The translations under genes and the position numbers were made by a program. The notes beneath the pieces were generated by a model, which worked only from the letters and a program-made list of their open reading frames with translations, had not been told where the DNA came from and ran no database searches. From Arthrobacter wenxiniae (lineage in GTDB: Bacteria > Actinomycetota > Actinomycetes > Actinomycetales > Micrococcaceae), in assembly GCF_013376105.1 (NCBI RefSeq), contig NZ_JAAMFM010000017.1, forward strand, positions 1 to 64,000: DNA of 64,000 bases, written 5' to 3'. Shown here piece by piece: positions 8,965 to 16,684 of this stretch (position 1 is its first letter; every line of letters starts with the position of its first letter).

Positions 8965-11112
8965 TCAGCGGCTGGGGAGCAGGTTGCGATAGATCTGGAC
9001 CGTGTTGGCCTCGACGGGGACCGATTCCCCGGCCGGGACGCGCGGGACGGCGCGGGACAGGCGGAAGGTGGGTTCGCCGTCGTCCGCCAGGTGGGGCGCG
9101 GAGGTCGTCATGCGCAGCTTGTAGGGGTGCGGCGCCGCGGCGGCGTCCCCGGAGAAGCGCGGGTTGGCCGGCAGTGTCACGAGTTCGTCGGTGATGCCGG
9201 TGTTGAAGACGACCAGTCCGTCCACGGTTCCGTTGGGCGAGCCCATCAGCATGGTGAGGACGCGTTCGTGCGGGTTGGTCCACCGTTCCGGCGTCATGGG
9301 CGCTCCGTCGGCGCCAAACCAGTGGATGAAGGCCTCGCCGCCACGGGTGGGGAAGCCGCTGGGCTGCTCATTCAAAAAGTCCCGGCGGATCTGCACCAGC
9401 CGCTTGGTTGCCGCCAGCATGGTCCGCGCCTCGGGGTCCATGGACCAGTCCAGCCAGGCGATCTCGTTGTCCTGGCAGTAGGCGTTGTTGTTCCCGCCCT
9501 GGCTGCGGCCCAGCTCATCGCCGGCGCCAATGAGCGGGATGCCCTGTGCCAGCAGGAGGGTCGCCATCATGTTGCGGGCGGTGCGGGCGCGCTGGGCCAG
9601 GATCAGCGGATCGTTGGTGATGCCTTCGACGCCGTGGTTCCAGCTGCGGTTGTCCCCGTGCCCGTCCCGGTTCCCTTCCTGGTTGTCCTCGTTGTGCTTC
9701 TCGTTGTAGGCGGTGAGGTCCGCCAGCGTAAAGCCGTCGTGGGCCGTGATCAGGTTGACCGAGGCCATGGGGCTGCGCCCGGACTGGGCAAACAGGGCGG
9801 CGGATCCGCCCAGGGCGTCGCCGAGCTTGGCCAGGCTGCCGTGGTGGTGGCCGTCAAACCTGGCGGCACGGTCGGTCAGCCAGACCTCGCGGACGCTGTC
9901 GCGGAAGGAGTCGTTCCAGTCCGACCAGCCGGTGGGGAAGTTGCCCGTCTGCCAGCCGCCGTAGCCCACGTCCCACGGTTCGGCGATCAGCTTGGCGGAG
10001 GCCAGGACGCCGTCCGTGGCCGCGGCCAGCAGGAACGGGTGCTGGTTGGTGAATTCGTGGGCGCCGTCGCGGGCCAGGGAGACGGCCAGGTCGAAGCGGA
10101 AGCCGTCGATGTGGAACTCCTCCACCCAGTAGCGCAGCGAATCCATGGCCATTTTGATGACGTGGGGATTGCCAAAGTTCAGGGTGTTCCCGCAGCCGGT
10201 GGTGTCGACGTAGCTGCCGTCCCGCATGCGGTAGTACTGTTCCTCGCCGAGTCCGCGCCAGCTCAGCGCGGGGCCCCCCGGCCCACCCTCGGCCGTGTGG
10301 TTGTAGACCACGTCCAGGATCACTTCGATCCCGGCCAGGTGCAGCAGCTTCACCATGCCCTTGAGCTCGGCCTGCACGGCCTCGGGGCCGCGTTCACGGG
10401 CCCCTGCACTTGCATACTTCACGTGCGGGGCGAAGTAGCCCAGGGTGTTGTAGCCCCAGTAGTTGACCATGCCGGTGCCTTGCAGGTGCGGCTCGTCAAT
10501 GTGGAAGTGGATGGGCAGCAGCTCCACGGCAGTCACGCCCAGCTCCTGCAGGTGCTTGATCACGGCCGGATGCGCCATGCCCGCGTAGGTGCCGCGGATC
10601 TCCTCGGGGACGTCCGGGTGCAGCATGGTCTGGCCGCGCACGTGCGTCTCATACATGACCGTGTCGCGCCGCGGGGTCCGCGGGCTCCTGGAATCGCCCC
10701 AGTCAAAGTCGGACTGCATGCGCACGGAGGTGTACTTCACGGTGCCGTCGGCGCCCGTGCCCTCGTCAATGTAGCGGCCGTAGGGGTCAAGCAGCAGCTG
10801 CACCACGTCGGGGTCGATGTTGCCCGCCGTGCCGTCCGGCGCGCCGGCGTAGAAGCCGTAGCGGCTGCCCACGGGCATGCCGGAGACCAGTCCGTGGTGC
10901 ACGCCGTCGGTCATGTCCGGCAGCAGAATGGCCTTCCAGGTGCCTCCGGGCGGCTCGAAGCACAGCACCACATGATCCAGGGCGGGGGCGTACACGGCCA
11001 CGTTGACCGTGTCCTGCCCCGGGCCGCCGGGCCGCGCGGTGACACCCAGGGGGAAGCGCCGCGAGAGCGCCGTCCCCAGCGTGCCCACTTCCTCAACAAG
11101 AGTTTCGGGCAT
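8965..11112 (-). CDS. glgX: Glycogen debranching enzyme GlgX
   Basis: A GH13 isoamylase-type debranching enzyme that cleaves alpha-1,6 branches of phosphorylase-trimmed glycogen. The 715-residue product has an N-terminal starch-binding fold followed by the catalytic barrel with DVVYNHTAEGG, the nucleophile region FRFDLAVSLA, the acid/base region IAEPWDVGYGGWQ and the stabiliser region TAHDGFTLADL. The length fits the family. ATG 11112 lies 1 nt after the rlmB stop with only a weak AGAAG ahead of it, so translation is probably coupled to rlmB. This is an unexpected partner, since the two functions are unrelated. It is convergent with glgP, its functional partner. Confidence 0.94.
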   Translation of the reverse strand: MPETLVEEVGTLGTALSRRFPLGVTARPGGPGQDTVNVAVYAPALDHVVLCFEPPGGTWKAILLPDMTDGVHHGLVSGMPVGSRYGFYAGAPDGTAGNIDPDVVQLLLDPYGRYIDEGTGADGTVKYTSVRMQSDFDWGDSRSPRTPRRDTVMYETHVRGQTMLHPDVPEEIRGTYAGMAHPAVIKHLQELGVTAVELLPIHFHIDEPHLQGTGMVNYWGYNTLGYFAPHVKYASAGARERGPEAVQAELKGMVKLLHLAGIEVILDVVYNHTAEGGPGGPALSWRGLGEEQYYRMRDGSYVDTTGCGNTLNFGNPHVIKMAMDSLRYWVEEFHIDGFRFDLAVSLARDGAHEFTNQHPFLLAAATDGVLASAKLIAEPWDVGYGGWQTGNFPTGWSDWNDSFRDSVREVWLTDRAARFDGHHHGSLAKLGDALGGSAALFAQSGRSPMASVNLITAHDGFTLADLTAYNEKHNEDNQEGNRDGHGDNRSWNHGVEGITNDPLILAQRARTARNMMATLLLAQGIPLIGAGDELGRSQGGNNNAYCQDNEIAWLDWSMDPEARTMLAATKRLVQIRRDFLNEQPSGFPTRGGEAFIHWFGADGAPMTPERWTNPHERVLTMLMGSPNGTVDGLVVFNTGITDELVTLPANPRFSGDAAAAPHPYKLRMTTSAPHLADDGEPTFRLSRAVPRVPAGESVPVEANTVQIYRNLLPSR

Positions 11113-11113
11113 G

Positions 11114-12115
11114 CTACTTCTGGGCCGCCCGCTGCTTGGAAACCTCGTACAGGCTGATCCCCACCGCCATCGAGGCGTTCAGCGACTCCATGGCGGAGTT
11201 GATGGGGATGGAGACGATTTGGTCGCAGTTTTCACGCACGAGCCGGGAGAGGCCCTTGCCTTCCGAGCCGACCACAAGGCAGATGGGGTCCTTCGCGAGG
11301 GCGAGATCGGGCAGCGAAACGTCGCCGTCGCCGTCGAGCCCCAGGACAAAGTAGCCCATCTTCTGGAACGCGGCGATGGCGCGGTTCAGGTTGGGCGCCT
11401 TCGCCACGGGCACGCGCACGGCAGCGCCGGCGCTGGTCTTCCAGGCCGACGCGGTCACTCCGGCGCTGCGGCGCTCGGGGATGACGACCGCCTGCCCGGA
11501 AAAGGCCGACACGCTGCGGATGATGGCGCCGAGGTTGCGCGGATCGGTGATGCCGTCCAGCGCCACGATCAGGGGCGCGTTGGTGATGTGGCCCTTTTTC
11601 CAGCTGGCCATGATGTCCGCGGCCGTGTCCACCGCGTCCTCGTAGTCGTAGGGCGGGATCTGCAGGACCAGCCCCTGGTGGACGGCGTCCTCCGTGAGGC
11701 GGTCCAGTTCCGGCTTGTGGGCCTCCAGCAGCGGGATGCCGCGTTCGGTGGCCAGCTTGATGGATTCACGCACGCGCTCGTCCATGTCGACGCGCACCGC
11801 AACGTACAGCGTCTTGGCCGGGATGCCGGCGCGCAGCGCCTCCACCACGGAGTTGCGGCCGGTGACCAGCTCCTCCGTGGCCTTGCCCTTGGGGCCGCTG
11901 CTGCGGCGCGGCGCTGCGGTGCCGCCGCCGGGTCCCCGCTTGGCGGCGGACCGCTCGGCCAGCTGCTTGTTCTTGAACGCCTTGTGGTAGGTGCGTTCCT
12001 CGGCCTTCGGAGTGGGACCCTTGCCTTCAAGTGCCTTGCGGCCCAGTCCGCCGGTGCCCTTGACGGGGCCCTTCTTGAGCTTGCGGACTGCGCCGGAGCG
12101 GGAGCTGTTGGCCAT
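11114..12115 (-). CDS. rlmB: 23S rRNA (guanosine-2'-O-)-methyltransferase RlmB
   Basis: A SpoU/TrmH-family (SPOUT) methyltransferase of 333 residues that modifies 23S rRNA (G2251 in E. coli numbering). It has a basic, low-complexity tail of about 85 residues, a substrate-binding domain starting LVTGRNSVVEALRAG, and the knotted catalytic domain with DGITDPRNLGAIIRS, LVVGSEGKGLSRL and the SAM-binding IPINSAMESLNASMA. ATG 12115 is chosen because AAGGG lies just upstream; the longer reading frame to 12211 has no family similarity. The carD-ispD-ispF-cysS-rlmB order matches mycobacteria, although here 294 nt separate it from cysS. glgX follows directly. Confidence 0.94.
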   Translation of the reverse strand: MANSSRSGAVRKLKKGPVKGTGGLGRKALEGKGPTPKAEERTYHKAFKNKQLAERSAAKRGPGGGTAAPRRSSGPKGKATEELVTGRNSVVEALRAGIPAKTLYVAVRVDMDERVRESIKLATERGIPLLEAHKPELDRLTEDAVHQGLVLQIPPYDYEDAVDTAADIMASWKKGHITNAPLIVALDGITDPRNLGAIIRSVSAFSGQAVVIPERRSAGVTASAWKTSAGAAVRVPVAKAPNLNRAIAAFQKMGYFVLGLDGDGDVSLPDLALAKDPICLVVGSEGKGLSRLVRENCDQIVSIPINSAMESLNASMAVGISLYEVSKQRAAQK

Positions 12116-12318
12116 GGTAAAACCCTTACGATTGGTGCGGTGCCGGTATTTGTCCAGGGCCCCGAAGTCGTCAAACTGATGGTCCGTGCGCGCATTTTTG
12201 GCACACGACAATACGGGAACTGCAAACCCGTAGCTAACAGCTTACGGCCTGAATCCATATTTCCCGATATGCGGCGCCAAAAGTGCGGACTCTCACGGGT
12301 CCCGCCGGCATGGACGTT

Positions 12319-12399
12319 CGGTTGCAATCGGGGCAAAAAACGGCAACGCTTCCACACCCATTGAGGGAGGGTTGGCGAAAAGTGCCCCGATTGCAACCG
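12319..12399. repeat. Inverted repeat, GGTTGCAA/CGGGGCA family, copy 1
   Basis: A perfect 17-bp inverted repeat: CGGTTGCAATCGGGGCA at 12319-12335 and its reverse complement at 12383-12399, with 47 nt between. The right half (as reverse complement, about 41 nt) matches the left half of the element at 43546-43651 with about four differences. It occupies the 294-nt cysS-rlmB gap, in which I see no gene. Confidence 0.85.
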
Positions 12400-12409
12400 A
12401 GGGTTGGGG

Positions 12410-13828
12410 TCAGTGCTTCAGGGACCAGGTGGCGCCTTCGGCCGTGTCGGCAACGTCGACGCCGGCAGCCGCCAGGAGGTCGCGGATCCGGTCCGACTCC
12501 GCCCAGTCCTTCTCCGCCCGGGCCCGGGCACGGGCCTCCAGCTGCGCCTTGACGAGAACGTCCAGGGCGGCCGTTTCGGCGCCGGAACCGTTCCCCCGGG
12601 CCCAGTGCCCGTCTGTCGGGTTGACGCCCAGCGCCGAGGTCATGCCCATGGCGCCCTGAAGCGCGTGGAGGGTTCCGGCGTCGTCCCTGGCGGCCAGCGC
12701 CGTGTTGCCGGCCCTGACGGTCTCATGCAGCACGGCGAGGGCGGCGGGGATGTTCAGGTCGTCGTCCATGGCGGCACGGAACCCGTCCGGGAGCTTCTCC
12801 TCCAGCCCAAAATCACCGCCCGGAAAGAGCCTGGCCACCGCCGCGTGCATGAACGTTTCAATGCGTTCGACGGCGGCCGCGGCCTCCCCGAGCGAGCCCG
12901 GCCGGTAGTCGAGCACCGAGCGGTAGTGCGCCTGGCCCAGGTAGTAGCGGACCACGAGCGGGCGGGCGATGGCCAGCATTTCGCGCGGGTTGATCGTGTT
13001 GCCGATCGACTTGGACATCTTTTCACCCTCGTAGGTGACCATGCCGTTGTGCATCCAGAAGTTCGCGAAGCCGTGGCCGGCGGCCTGCGACTGCGCCATT
13101 TCGTTCTCATGGTGCGGGAAGCGCAGGTCCAGGCCGCCGCCGTGGATGTCGAACTCGGTGCCGAGGTACTTGGTGACCATGGCCGAGCACTCCAGGTGCC
13201 ATCCGGGGCGCCCGGCACCCCATGGCGACTCCCAGCGGGCCGTCTCCGGCTCGCCGTCCTTAAAGCCCTTCCACAGCGCAAAGTCACGGGGGTCGCGCTT
13301 GCCCCGGGGATCGGCGTCGGGCGCGGCCTGCATGTCATCAATGTTCTGGTGCGTCAGGGAGCCGTACCTTGCCCAGGAGCGGACGTCGAAATACACGTCG
13401 CCGGACCCGTCGGGGGCCGGGTAGGCATGGCCGCGCTCGATGAGCCTGGCGATGAGGGCGTGCATCTCGGGGATGTGCCCGGTGGCGCGGGGCTCGTAGG
13501 TGGGCTTGAGGATGCCGAGGGCGTCGTAGGCGTCCTCGAAGGCCTGCTCAAAGCGGTAGGCAAGGGCCCACCAGGGCTCGTTGCTTTCGGCTGCCTTGAG
13601 CAGGATCTTGTCGTCGATGTCCGTCACGTTGCGTACCACCGTGACCTCCAGGCCGCTGCCCTGCAGCCACCGGGTCAGCTGGTCAAACGCCAGCGCGGAG
13701 CGGACGTGCCCGATGTGCGGCTCGCCCTGCACCGTGGCGCCGCAGTAGTAGAGGGAGACGCGGCCGTCCTGCAGGGGAACAAAGTCACGGACGGCGGCGG
13801 TGGCGGAATCATAAAAGCGCAGGGTCAC
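12410..13828 (-). CDS. cysS: Cysteinyl-tRNA synthetase
   Basis: This class I aminoacyl-tRNA synthetase charges tRNA-Cys. The 472-residue product has the zinc/cysteine-site [15 protein letters not shown], containing the HIGH signature at about residues 38-41, and the KMSKS loop in [17 protein letters not shown]. The length and the C-terminal anticodon-binding region ([22 protein letters not shown]) favour CysS over the paralogue MshC of mycothiol synthesis, which is about 410 residues. The GTG start overlaps the ispF stop by 4 nt (GTGA), indicating translational coupling in an ispD-ispF-cysS operon. Confidence 0.95.
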   Translation of the reverse strand: MTLRFYDSATAAVRDFVPLQDGRVSLYYCGATVQGEPHIGHVRSALAFDQLTRWLQGSGLEVTVVRNVTDIDDKILLKAAESNEPWWALAYRFEQAFEDAYDALGILKPTYEPRATGHIPEMHALIARLIERGHAYPAPDGSGDVYFDVRSWARYGSLTHQNIDDMQAAPDADPRGKRDPRDFALWKGFKDGEPETARWESPWGAGRPGWHLECSAMVTKYLGTEFDIHGGGLDLRFPHHENEMAQSQAAGHGFANFWMHNGMVTYEGEKMSKSIGNTINPREMLAIARPLVVRYYLGQAHYRSVLDYRPGSLGEAAAAVERIETFMHAAVARLFPGGDFGLEEKLPDGFRAAMDDDLNIPAALAVLHETVRAGNTALAARDDAGTLHALQGAMGMTSALGVNPTDGHWARGNGSGAETAALDVLVKAQLEARARARAEKDWAESDRIRDLLAAAGVDVADTAEGATWSLKH

Positions 13829-14391
13829 GGCTCTAGGTTATCCTTTCGGGCCGCGGCCCGCCCCTCCGCCGGGCCGCCGCCCCCGACCACGAGCGCCGTG
13901 GCGACGGCCGTGATGCCTTCGCCGCGGCCGGTGAAGCCCAAGCCGTCGGAGGTGGTGGCGCTGACGGACACCGGCGCGCCGGCCGCCGCGGTGAGCGCGG
14001 CCTCCGCCTCCGCACGGCGCGGGCTGAACGTGGGCCGGTTGCCGACAAACTGGACGGCGATGTTGCCAATGTCAAAGCCCGCCGCACGGACAATGCGCGC
14101 GGCCTCGGCCAGCAGGGCGACACCGCTGGCCCCCTTCCATTCGGGCCGGTCGGTGCCAAAGTGGGTGCCGAGATCGCCCACCCCGGCGGCCGAAAACAGG
14201 GCGTCCGCGGCGGCGTGGGCCACGGCGTCGCCGTCGGAGTGGCCGGACAGGCCGCGCTCGCCTTCCCACAGCAGGCCCGCCAGCCACAGCGGAACCGGGG
14301 TGCCGGCGTCGTCCGCCTCCGGCGCGAAGGCGTGCGTGTCAACACCGATTCCGGTGCGCGGCAGCCCTGCCGGGGGCCGGGGCGCGGTCAT
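13825..14391 (-). CDS. ispF: 2-C-methyl-D-erythritol 2,4-cyclodiphosphate synthase
   Basis: IspF closes the cyclic diphosphate ring in the non-mevalonate (MEP) isoprenoid pathway. The 188-residue protein shows the metal ligands in GVDTHAF and [12 protein letters not shown], the [14 protein letters not shown] helix and the C-terminal [17 protein letters not shown] block that is typical of the family. It overlaps ispD by 4 nt (ATGA) and cysS by 4 nt (GTGA). A good GGAGGG precedes the ATG. The adjacent ispD catalyses an earlier step of the same pathway. Confidence 0.95.
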   Translation of the reverse strand: MTAPRPPAGLPRTGIGVDTHAFAPEADDAGTPVPLWLAGLLWEGERGLSGHSDGDAVAHAAADALFSAAGVGDLGTHFGTDRPEWKGASGVALLAEAARIVRAAGFDIGNIAVQFVGNRPTFSPRRAEAEAALTAAAGAPVSVSATTSDGLGFTGRGEGITAVATALVVGGGGPAEGRAAARKDNLEP

Positions 14392-15170
14392 CCCTCCACC
14401 CAGCGCGGGCGCAGCGGCCCCTGCAACATGGCCTCGGCAAGGAGCAGGTCCAGGGGCGTCGTGATTTTCAGGCTGTGCGTGGACCCCTGGACCACGTAGA
14501 CGTCCTCGCCGATCGCCTCAACGAGCATCGCATCGTCCGTGATCTGCGCGGCCGCGTCGGCGTCCAGGGTCTGGGCATGGGCGTGGGCGCGGCGCAGCGT
14601 GTCGACGTCAAAGCCCTGCGGTGTCTGCACGGCGCGCAGCCGGTTGCGGACGGGGGTGCCGGACACCCTTTCCACGCCGGCGCCGGTGGCAGGCAGTTCG
14701 GCGGGGACCACGGTCTTGATGGTGTCCGCCACGGCCAGGGCCGGGATGACGGCCTTGGCGCCGTCGCGCAGGGCCGCCACCACGCGGTCAAAGACGCCGG
14801 TGGGCGTCAGCGGCCGGGCGGCGTCGTGCACCAGCACCGTGGAGACCCGGGCGTCGACAAGCTCCAGGGCCGCCCGGACGGAGGCGGCCCTGTCGGCCCC
14901 GCCATCCACCACGCTCCACCGCATCTCGGGCCCGGCACCGGATCGTGCCGCCACCTGGTGGCACAGCTCAACCATGGCGTCATCCCCGGCCGGGACGGCG
15001 ATGCAGATTTGCGCGGCGACTCCCGCCGCCACCACGCCCTGGACGGCGTGGGCCAGCATGGTGGCGCCGCCCAGCGGAACCCTGGCCTTGGGCATGCCGT
15101 GCCCCAGGCGCTGCCCGGAGCCGGCGGCAACAATTATGACGGCGCAGCGCCCGCCCACATCCTCGATCAT
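14388..15170 (-). CDS. ispD: 2-C-methyl-D-erythritol 4-phosphate cytidylyltransferase
   Basis: IspD couples CTP to methylerythritol phosphate in the MEP pathway. From ATG 15170 the product is 260 residues. It has the CTP-binding N-terminus [20 protein letters not shown], the catalytic [12 protein letters not shown] and the C-terminal [12 protein letters not shown] and [10 protein letters not shown]. Starting at 15239 would add 23 residues read through the carD terminator hairpin, so that longer start is rejected. The start is preceded by GGAG at short spacing. It lies only 23 nt below the terminator of carD, so it either has a very compact promoter or depends on read-through. Confidence 0.94.
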   Translation of the reverse strand: MIEDVGGRCAVIIVAAGSGQRLGHGMPKARVPLGGATMLAHAVQGVVAAGVAAQICIAVPAGDDAMVELCHQVAARSGAGPEMRWSVVDGGADRAASVRAALELVDARVSTVLVHDAARPLTPTGVFDRVVAALRDGAKAVIPALAVADTIKTVVPAELPATGAGVERVSGTPVRNRLRAVQTPQGFDVDTLRRAHAHAQTLDADAAAQITDDAMLVEAIGEDVYVVQGSTHSLKITTPLDLLLAEAMLQGPLRPRWVEG

Positions 15171-15193
15171 GACTCCACAGTAGTCCCGGCATG

Positions 15194-15226
15194 AAAAGAA
15201 CCCCGGCACCGCAGTGCCGGGGTTCT
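15194..15226 (-). terminator. Rho-independent terminator of carD
   Basis: A 12-bp perfect stem, GAACCCCGGCAC (15198-15209) with GTGCCGGGGTTC (15214-15225), and a 4-nt loop. On the minus strand it is followed by TTTT (15197-15194). It is placed to end carD transcripts just before ispD. Confidence 0.85.
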
Positions 15227-15276
15227 TCCTGGGGTCCATCCCGCCGCGGGTGCGGCCGGAACCCTTCTAGGTGCTG

Positions 15277-15759
15277 CTATGAGGCCAGGACCTCGTCAAG
15301 GACTTCGGCAGCCTTGTCCTCGTCCGTCTTTTCGGCCAGGGCAAGCTCGGAAATCAAGATCTGCCGGGCCTTGGCCAGCATCCGCTTCTCGCCGGCGGAC
15401 AGGCCGCGGTCGTGGTCGCGCCGCCACAGGTCGCGGACAACCTCGGCAACCTTGATGACGTCGCCCGAGGCCAGCTTTTCCAGGTTGGCCTTGTACCGGC
15501 GGGACCAGTTGGTGGGCTCCTCCGTAAATTCGGCGCGGAGTACGTCAAAAACGTGCTCCAGGCCTTCCTTGCCGACAACGTCGCGGACCCCGACCAGGTC
15601 AACGTTTTCTGCCGGCACCTCGATGGTTAGATCTCCTTGGGCAACCTTGAGCTTGAGATACATCTTCTCTTCACCCCGAACCGTGCGCATCTTGATCTCT
15701 TCGATCTTTGCCGCACCGTGATGTGGGTAAACTACTGTCTCGCCGACCTCAAAAAGCAT
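15277..15759 (-). CDS. carD: CarD-family RNA polymerase-binding regulator
   Basis: CarD binds the RNA polymerase beta subunit and stabilises open complexes, notably at rRNA promoters; it is essential in mycobacteria. The 160-residue product has the N-terminal RNAP-interaction domain ([20 protein letters not shown] through the [16 protein letters not shown] block) and the C-terminal helical DNA-binding domain ([49 protein letters not shown]). The conserved tryptophan of the minor-groove wedge is probably the W in DLWRRD. The length is normal. It is divergent from the LpqE-like lipoprotein gene, as in Mycobacterium, across a 275-nt region (15760-16034) that must hold both promoters. That region also has an imperfect hairpin near 15948-15975. 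Confidence 0.96.
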   Translation of the reverse strand: MLFEVGETVVYPHHGAAKIEEIKMRTVRGEEKMYLKLKVAQGDLTIEVPAENVDLVGVRDVVGKEGLEHVFDVLRAEFTEEPTNWSRRYKANLEKLASGDVIKVAEVVRDLWRRDHDRGLSAGEKRMLAKARQILISELALAEKTDEDKAAEVLDEVLAS

Positions 15760-16034
15760 GTGGATTCTCCCTTTCCAATAGTCCTACTTTACCACGTCCG
15801 GCCGCCTTCTCCCTTGAGTTTCCGCAGGTCAGGGCCGCTTGGAGCTACGCCCAAGGCGCAATTGCTCCAACAAGTGGAGATTTTTGGAGGCCTTGACTAA
15901 ATGCCTCCGGGGTGCAGGGGCGGGGGCACACAATACACTCCTTGTCCGCGAAGCCGCCGCAAAGGCGGGGTTTCGCGACGTTTGCGGATAAGCTGGTGCC
16001 AGATATTTGTCTTTTTCCATGAGGAGTTACTGAC

Positions 16035-16547
16035 GTGAGAATCGCCGCCGGCGTCCCCGGAGCCAAACGAGCACAGCGCTTGGGCCTGATTGCCGCCATT
16101 GGCATCGGTGCCATGGCATTTACCGGCTGCAGCGCCATCAACGAGCAAAGCACCACCAAGATCGTCGCCGTCTCCGACGGCGTCGAAGCGACCATGGGCA
16201 GCCTGGAACTGCGCAACGTGCTGGTCATCTCCAACGGCAATGACGCCCCGGGCCGCGTGCTGGGCACGTTCTACAACAACTCCCAGTCCGACATCACCCT
16301 GACCATCAGCGGCGACCAGGGGTCCCAGACGGAGGTCACCGTCAAGCCCGGCGTGCCGCTGGTGCTCAATGGCGACACGGACACCGCCATTCTCAGCACG
16401 GTCACGGCCCCCGCCGGCGCCACCGAGGTCCTGCAACTGCGCCAGTCCGGCTCGGACACGGCCGCCAAGTCCCTGACCGTTCCGGTGCTGGACGGCACGC
16501 TGGCCGAATACAAGAACCTGGTGCCGACCGCGGCCGCCACCCCGTAA
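16035..16547 (+). CDS. LpqE-like lipoprotein, unknown function
   Basis: A 170-residue predicted lipoprotein. Basic residues precede a hydrophobic segment ending in the lipobox FTGC at about residues 29-32, so it should be anchored outside the membrane. The mature part has a beta-rich, immunoglobulin-like character (MGSLELRNVLVISNGNDAPGR, and VLGTFYNNSQSDITLTI). GTG 16035 follows GAGGAG. Position beside carD matches M. tuberculosis lpqE, which is also of unknown function; I infer homology from position, size and architecture rather than strong sequence identity. It ends at a strong bidirectional hairpin. Confidence 0.8.
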   Translation: MRIAAGVPGAKRAQRLGLIAAIGIGAMAFTGCSAINEQSTTKIVAVSDGVEATMGSLELRNVLVISNGNDAPGRVLGTFYNNSQSDITLTISGDQGSQTEVTVKPGVPLVLNGDTDTAILSTVTAPAGATEVLQLRQSGSDTAAKSLTVPVLDGTLAEYKNLVPTAAATP

Positions 16548-16575
16548 GCGGTCCTCCAAGGCGCCCTTCCCGGAG

Positions 16576-16635
16576 CGCTGTCCGCGGGCACGCTGTCCGC
16601 GGCAAAGCTGTCCGCGGGAACGCTGTCCGCGGCAA
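16576..16635. repeat. Four 15-nt tandem repeats
   Basis: Four head-to-tail 15-mers of the form CGCTGTCCGCGGGCA occupy 16576-16635. Units 2 and 4 are identical, and units 1 and 3 differ at a few positions. The array sits between the lipoprotein stop and the terminator hairpin. Confidence 0.9.
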
Positions 16636-16671
16636 AGGCCGGCGGCCCCGTGCGGGGCCGCCGGCCTTTGC
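16632..16671. terminator. Bidirectional terminator hairpin
   Basis: A perfect 18-bp stem (16632-16649 with 16654-16671) and a GTGC loop lie between the convergent lipoprotein gene and beta-galactosidase gene. The arms end in AAA/TTT, giving only short T runs on either strand. Confidence 0.75.
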
Positions 16672-16684
16672 CATTGGGAGACCC

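Noticed and set aside
12410-13828. MshC (mycothiol ligase) instead of CysS
   Set aside because: The length, C-terminal anticodon-binding region and operon with ispF match CysS.
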